The notes under the pieces: model-generated
The model's database searches: none
Seen by the model: the letters and a program-made list of their open reading frames with translations, nothing else
Told to the model about the DNA's origin: nothing
Shown: positions 59,973-64,000 of the stretch, in pieces
Numbering within the stretch: the stretch's first letter is position 1
Layout of the letters: each line of letters opens with the position of its first letter
Program-made: the position numbers and the translations under genes
Origin: Physcomitrium patens
Taxonomy: Eukaryota > Streptophyta > Bryopsida > Funariales > Funariaceae
Direction: 5' to 3'
Assembly (NCBI RefSeq): GCF_000002425.4
Contig: NC_037265.1
Coordinates: 726,835-790,834 of the forward strand
Length of the DNA: 64,000 nucleotides

Positions 59973-61450
59973 CCTTCCTCGTCGTGACCTTCTTCGTGAA
60001 ACTACAAGCGGAGTCCATTGTGGAACTGACACGCTGGCTTGCATTTCACGTGGCAAAGTTTCAAATAGATTTGAATATTTGTGAGTGTTGTCCCTGTGAT
60101 GTGATTGGATTGGAGCCCACTTTGAAACAAAGAAAGTAAAAGTGTGAGCTTCTTACATTCGACTATTACTAGATTAGTTTTTCTACAAGGTACGATGTTT
60201 TTTTTATATGACAAAAAAATGAATATATATTTTTATGATTATTAATATAAATATTTTTTATTTTTTATTTTCTCATAAATATAAAGATAAATTTTATATT
60301 TATGGTGAAGATAAAAATGATAAAAATTCAAGGGTTTATTAATATATGAGTCTAGTATAAATTTTTGTTTTGGAATTAGTATTAATACATGAATCTAGTA
60401 TTTTTCTATTTTTATTGCATGGATTTTACACATTACTGTAACCATAAATTTATACCTTTATAGTCTACATATTTCTTTCTGATATTATATTTTTTTAGAA
60501 TTTTAATTTTCTTTTCATAATGTATACTTATTATAATGGCAATAATATTTTTTCTTTATTTTGTTGTTTTTATATTTATAACTTGTTTTGTAAAATATTA
60601 ATTTTGTTCTACTTGAAAATGTATTGTTGCTAAGACAAAAAAATTCATATTAGTTTAGTTATAAAAAAAATACTTTTCTTATATATTGTTTATATGAAAA
60701 AATTACTTTTCTTATATATTATTTTTTGAATATTGGTGATGATTTTTTATAAATATAGTAATTTAAATTAAATGTCTAATAAATCATATTTAACTTGATT
60801 ATTAATATATATGTATATGTAAATTTTGCATAATGAATTATATTAAAAGTGAAAGTTTTTTTAAAATTTAATGCATTTTTTTAATTCTTAAACATGTTTC
60901 CAATGCCTTTAAATTTTATGAATTTTTTTTACAAGTTAATTTTCATTGTACAAGAATATGTTTATATTTATATATTTTTAAGTAAAAGACCATACCTTAT
61001 ATAATATGGGGATTTTCAAAAAATCATACTATTTATTTTTAATAGCCAATTTATACAAAAATACTCTATAAATAATCAACTTTGCTTCATATTCAAATTT
61101 CTCTATTTCAATCATTGACATCAAATCTTCTTAGTATAGTTTCTTAATGCTTAACAAGTTACACATAAAGTGGACATTGATTTTCTACCTGATTGATATA
61201 TATATATATATATATATACATTTTTGTTTATTAAGGAAGAGTCTTACAAATTACAACAAATTTCTAGATATCAATCATTCATACTTATAATGGCGCCACC
61301 AACAAGAACCACCTAATTATATATTATTTTACGTTAAAACTAAACCAAAGTAATAATAACATAAATAAATAAAATCTCATTCATAAAGTACAAACATTAC
61401 GTGGGGTTTTAGAGAGGTTGTGTAACCACATGACAAATACTATACTCTAA
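59973..61450. other. 3' flank and AT-rich intergenic DNA
   Basis: Probable 3' UTR to about 60150, then strongly AT-rich sequence with a (TA)n array at about 61196-61217. No gene is seen. Confidence 0.5.
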
Positions 61451-63685
61451 GATTGAAACAGGTAGGAACATTGTCCTCCGTCATCAAAACTATCATCAAA
61501 AGATGAATCCTTAGCGCCATCGTTGTCCACATTCACACCACTCCCAGACCCAACTCCTTCAACTGAGTTGCAGAACTGTGAAGAGAGCGCTGTGCAGAAA
61601 GGGATTCACCCACCGTTGATGTGATAAGAAAGGATCAAGAGTGAATGCAGTTTGGATCATCTCTCATGATCCAACCATGACCTTACATTTCTAGCTTTTA
61701 CTTTGATGGACAGTTCGATGGATGCCTGGATACTTGGATCAGTGCGTGGGTCTGTGCGTGGACATGCATTGGCAATGACACACAGGGACAATAATCTTCT
61801 TCCGTTGGATGTGCAGCGAGGCATTCGAGGTGGGGGTGGCGGTAGGCGATGTGGCCCAATGTGGGTTCGTCATGTCCCAAAGGATAGACAAGCCACGCAC
61901 AGAACCCAATCGCATAGTCCTCTCGAACAGTTTTTTTCATTTGCACATCCCTGTACTGCTCCGTGTCACATCTCGGCTCGCCCCTCGATCGACCCCCTCC
62001 CCTGTGTCATCCCCCGTTTCACGCCTGTAACTGTTGACCTTAGCCTTTGCTCGGCATTGATCCCAGAAAGGGTGAATTCACCTCATGTTTCTGTAATGAA
62101 CAGTCGTCACTTTTTTCTGATTGTGCTTCTTTTTTTGGATAAGTTCAGTTGACGGTTCGGCTATAAAGTCTACAGGTGATTGAAGGTGATGAGTGTTGCC
62201 GCAGGTCTGGGACGAAGAAGTAGAATGCCAGCGAAGGGGAGGAGCTGTGGTGGTATGTGACAACTCCAGGTCATGTGTAGAACCTCCAGGGGCTACGAAT
62301 TTTTCTGTGCAAAAGTGGCTGTTCAAGTTGACGATCTTGTATGCTCTGATCGGACAATGGATTAGCCCTTCCATGAGGGTGTGGAAAGGGCAAAAAGTGG
62401 TTGCGTCGTGTTCCCAGTGCCATTGCCGGCAACGAAAGAGAGGAAGCAAACACATTCCGCGCACTGTTGTATCGCAGAAGGATGAAAGTGACTTGGTTCT
62501 GAAGTTTAATCTTGAACGTTCACGACCGACTCGGTCGAATCTCTCTTTGCACGGGACGTTGGGGTCAACCAGGAATGAGGTGAGTGGTTTTTGTTCCAGT
62601 TGCAACCCAAACAGTTAAAAAGTTTAAAGCCCAAAGTTGCCGATCTAGACTGCGGGGAGGACGGAGAGGGGGATGTTCTGGTAATTAGTTCCTCAAAGTT
62701 CCCGGGGAGCAAAACTGTTATTGGAAAACTGTATTAAAGGACAGATGGCAGAACCAGGATCGCTAGTGCGATAGAATGATAACAGTATAGGATCTGGATA
62801 TCCGAATGGATATACCCTTCAAATATCTATCTCGAATGCAGTTGACTCATCGACGCTGCAAACACGCTCGGATCAAGGTAATCGACACAAAACCGAGCAT
62901 GGAGCTTCACGATAATCGTAGGAGAGAGTTTAACGAATCTGCCCGTGACGACGGCTAGGAGGAACTTTTCAACCCTGCGAGTATGCTTCGTCACCCAGCT
63001 GCAGGGAGGCGACTCACTTGCGGTGTTTTCTACAAACAATTGAAGGAGAAAACTCAGCGACGTTCCTTATTAAGCTTGCGAGGTTGTCATATTCTCACAT
63101 AGCATAATGTCGCCGTTTTCGAATCCCTCGTCTCGATCTTGAATACTACGTCCTGCCACTTTCAACCGGGCTTTGATGTAGGAAAGAGTTAGATTTTGAA
63201 TCATAACTTTGTCTTTGCAACTCCTGGGCTTCCTCTGTTACCCAGCCGCCAAAGTGGCCTACATCTTGAGCCGCCACTGGTTCCCCTTCCTGAGGATATA
63301 GCTCCCACCGCCATCTTCACACACCTCTTGCGACATTGCTATTACTCTCTAGTTCTCAACTGAAATCACTATGTTCAGCGGAACGGAGTTTTTCGATTAT
63401 CTGTGAAGAGCATGGGCTTTTAGAGGACAACTTAGTCTGGAGGGCAAGGAGTGAGAGTGAACCCCGTTAGCTTTAGTTTGGCGGTAAGATCTTGAACGCA
63501 CACGACAGGGGAAGTTGAATGTGAGAGGAGTGTTCGAGTTGGCAGTTTCGTACGAGTACGATGCTTAAATGTTGCTACTGACACCAGAATATGTGTGTGA
63601 TTTTTTGATAATACTGAATTTGGCCGCATCAATTTTTTACTCCGATGCATTTCAAGGTCTCACCCTGGAAGATCTCTATTCTATC

Positions 63686-63731
<46 letters not shown>

Positions 63732-64000
63732 CTTCTCTCTCTCGGACACTGTACATTTTGTTCTGCTGTAGAACCAGGGTGGTGGGGGTTTTAGAAACTC
63801 CAATTCTCATGATCAACATCAATTGTCCCGCAGAGATTTTCAATGTGGTCACTAGACTAAAGTCTATCAAGAGTTGAGTCGCTTGAGCCTGATAAGAGGT
63901 CACCAGGATTCCTTTTTCGAATAGACCAGAGCTGTGACTCGAATATTCTGGAAAGTCCTCATTGTACTTTCAACCTTTCAATTTCTTCTAATTTTCCATG
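61451..64000. other. GC-richer right end, no gene recognised
   Basis: The GC content is gene-like from about 61500 on. ORFs of 149 and 141 codons (61703-62152 and 62193-62618, +) and 175 codons (62078-62605, -) overlap one another and have no recognisable domain. A (TC)n array lies at about 63689-63727. Leader or intron sequence of a gene beyond the right edge is possible. Confidence 0.4.

Noticed and set aside
62078..62618. Overlapping 175- and 141-codon ORFs on opposite strands
   Set aside because: They are mutually overlapping, no motif is recognised in either, and no splice-consistent extension was found.

Overview
The window looks like a nuclear segment of a land plant that makes motile sperm, most likely a moss such as Physcomitrium or a relative. 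The supporting evidence is: spliced genes with short GT-AG introns, plant-type families (a TRB/single-Myb-histone protein, a DEG9-like protease tail, a chloroplast-envelope-type quinone oxidoreductase), a probable axonemal protein, and AT-rich intergenic DNA full of chromodomain Ty3 elements, decayed Ty1 elements and (TA)n arrays. The species call is inference.

Layout. 80-545 (+) is the 3' end of a DEG9-like serine protease gene. 2701-5910 (+) is a complete five-exon TRB telomere-repeat-binding protein gene. 8797-10819 (-) is a six-exon USB1/Mpn1 U6 snRNA phosphodiesterase gene. 12254-13606 (-) is a two-exon gene of unknown function with a C-terminal zinc-ribbon-like cysteine pattern. 15-18.5 kb is AT-rich repeat DNA. 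19428-21904 (-) is a two-exon SEC23 gene (COPII coat). 24650-28341 (-) is an eleven-exon ASCH-domain gene. 28.9-33.3 kb is AT-rich, with a diverged long inverted repeat and a degenerate GATTT-rich array.

33316-45213 is a compound chromodomain Ty3/gypsy (chromovirus) structure on the minus strand. It has four LTRs, two equal 4,417-bp internal gag-pol segments, an ORF of unknown function after pol, and intact 5-bp target-site duplications. One LTR is inserted inside gag. LTR markers show that the tandem duplication arose by unequal crossing-over between two LTRs. Older, strongly AT-shifted relatives follow to about 49 kb.

51877-53003 (+) is a probable ciliary/flagellar protein with repeated GYTG motifs, which fits flagellate sperm. 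53.7-58.2 kb is a decayed Ty1/copia element on the minus strand with a recognisable primer-binding site. Its 5' LTR lies about 430 bp upstream of a three-exon quinone oxidoreductase gene (58637-59972, +). I recognise no gene in 60-64 kb.

The host genes are unrelated housekeeping or cell-biology genes and do not form a pathway. Exon models were derived by eye from frame continuity, splice dinucleotides and remembered family motifs; no alignment was run. I saw no clearly new biological system. The most informative feature is the Ty3 compound, whose history can be read from its junctions.
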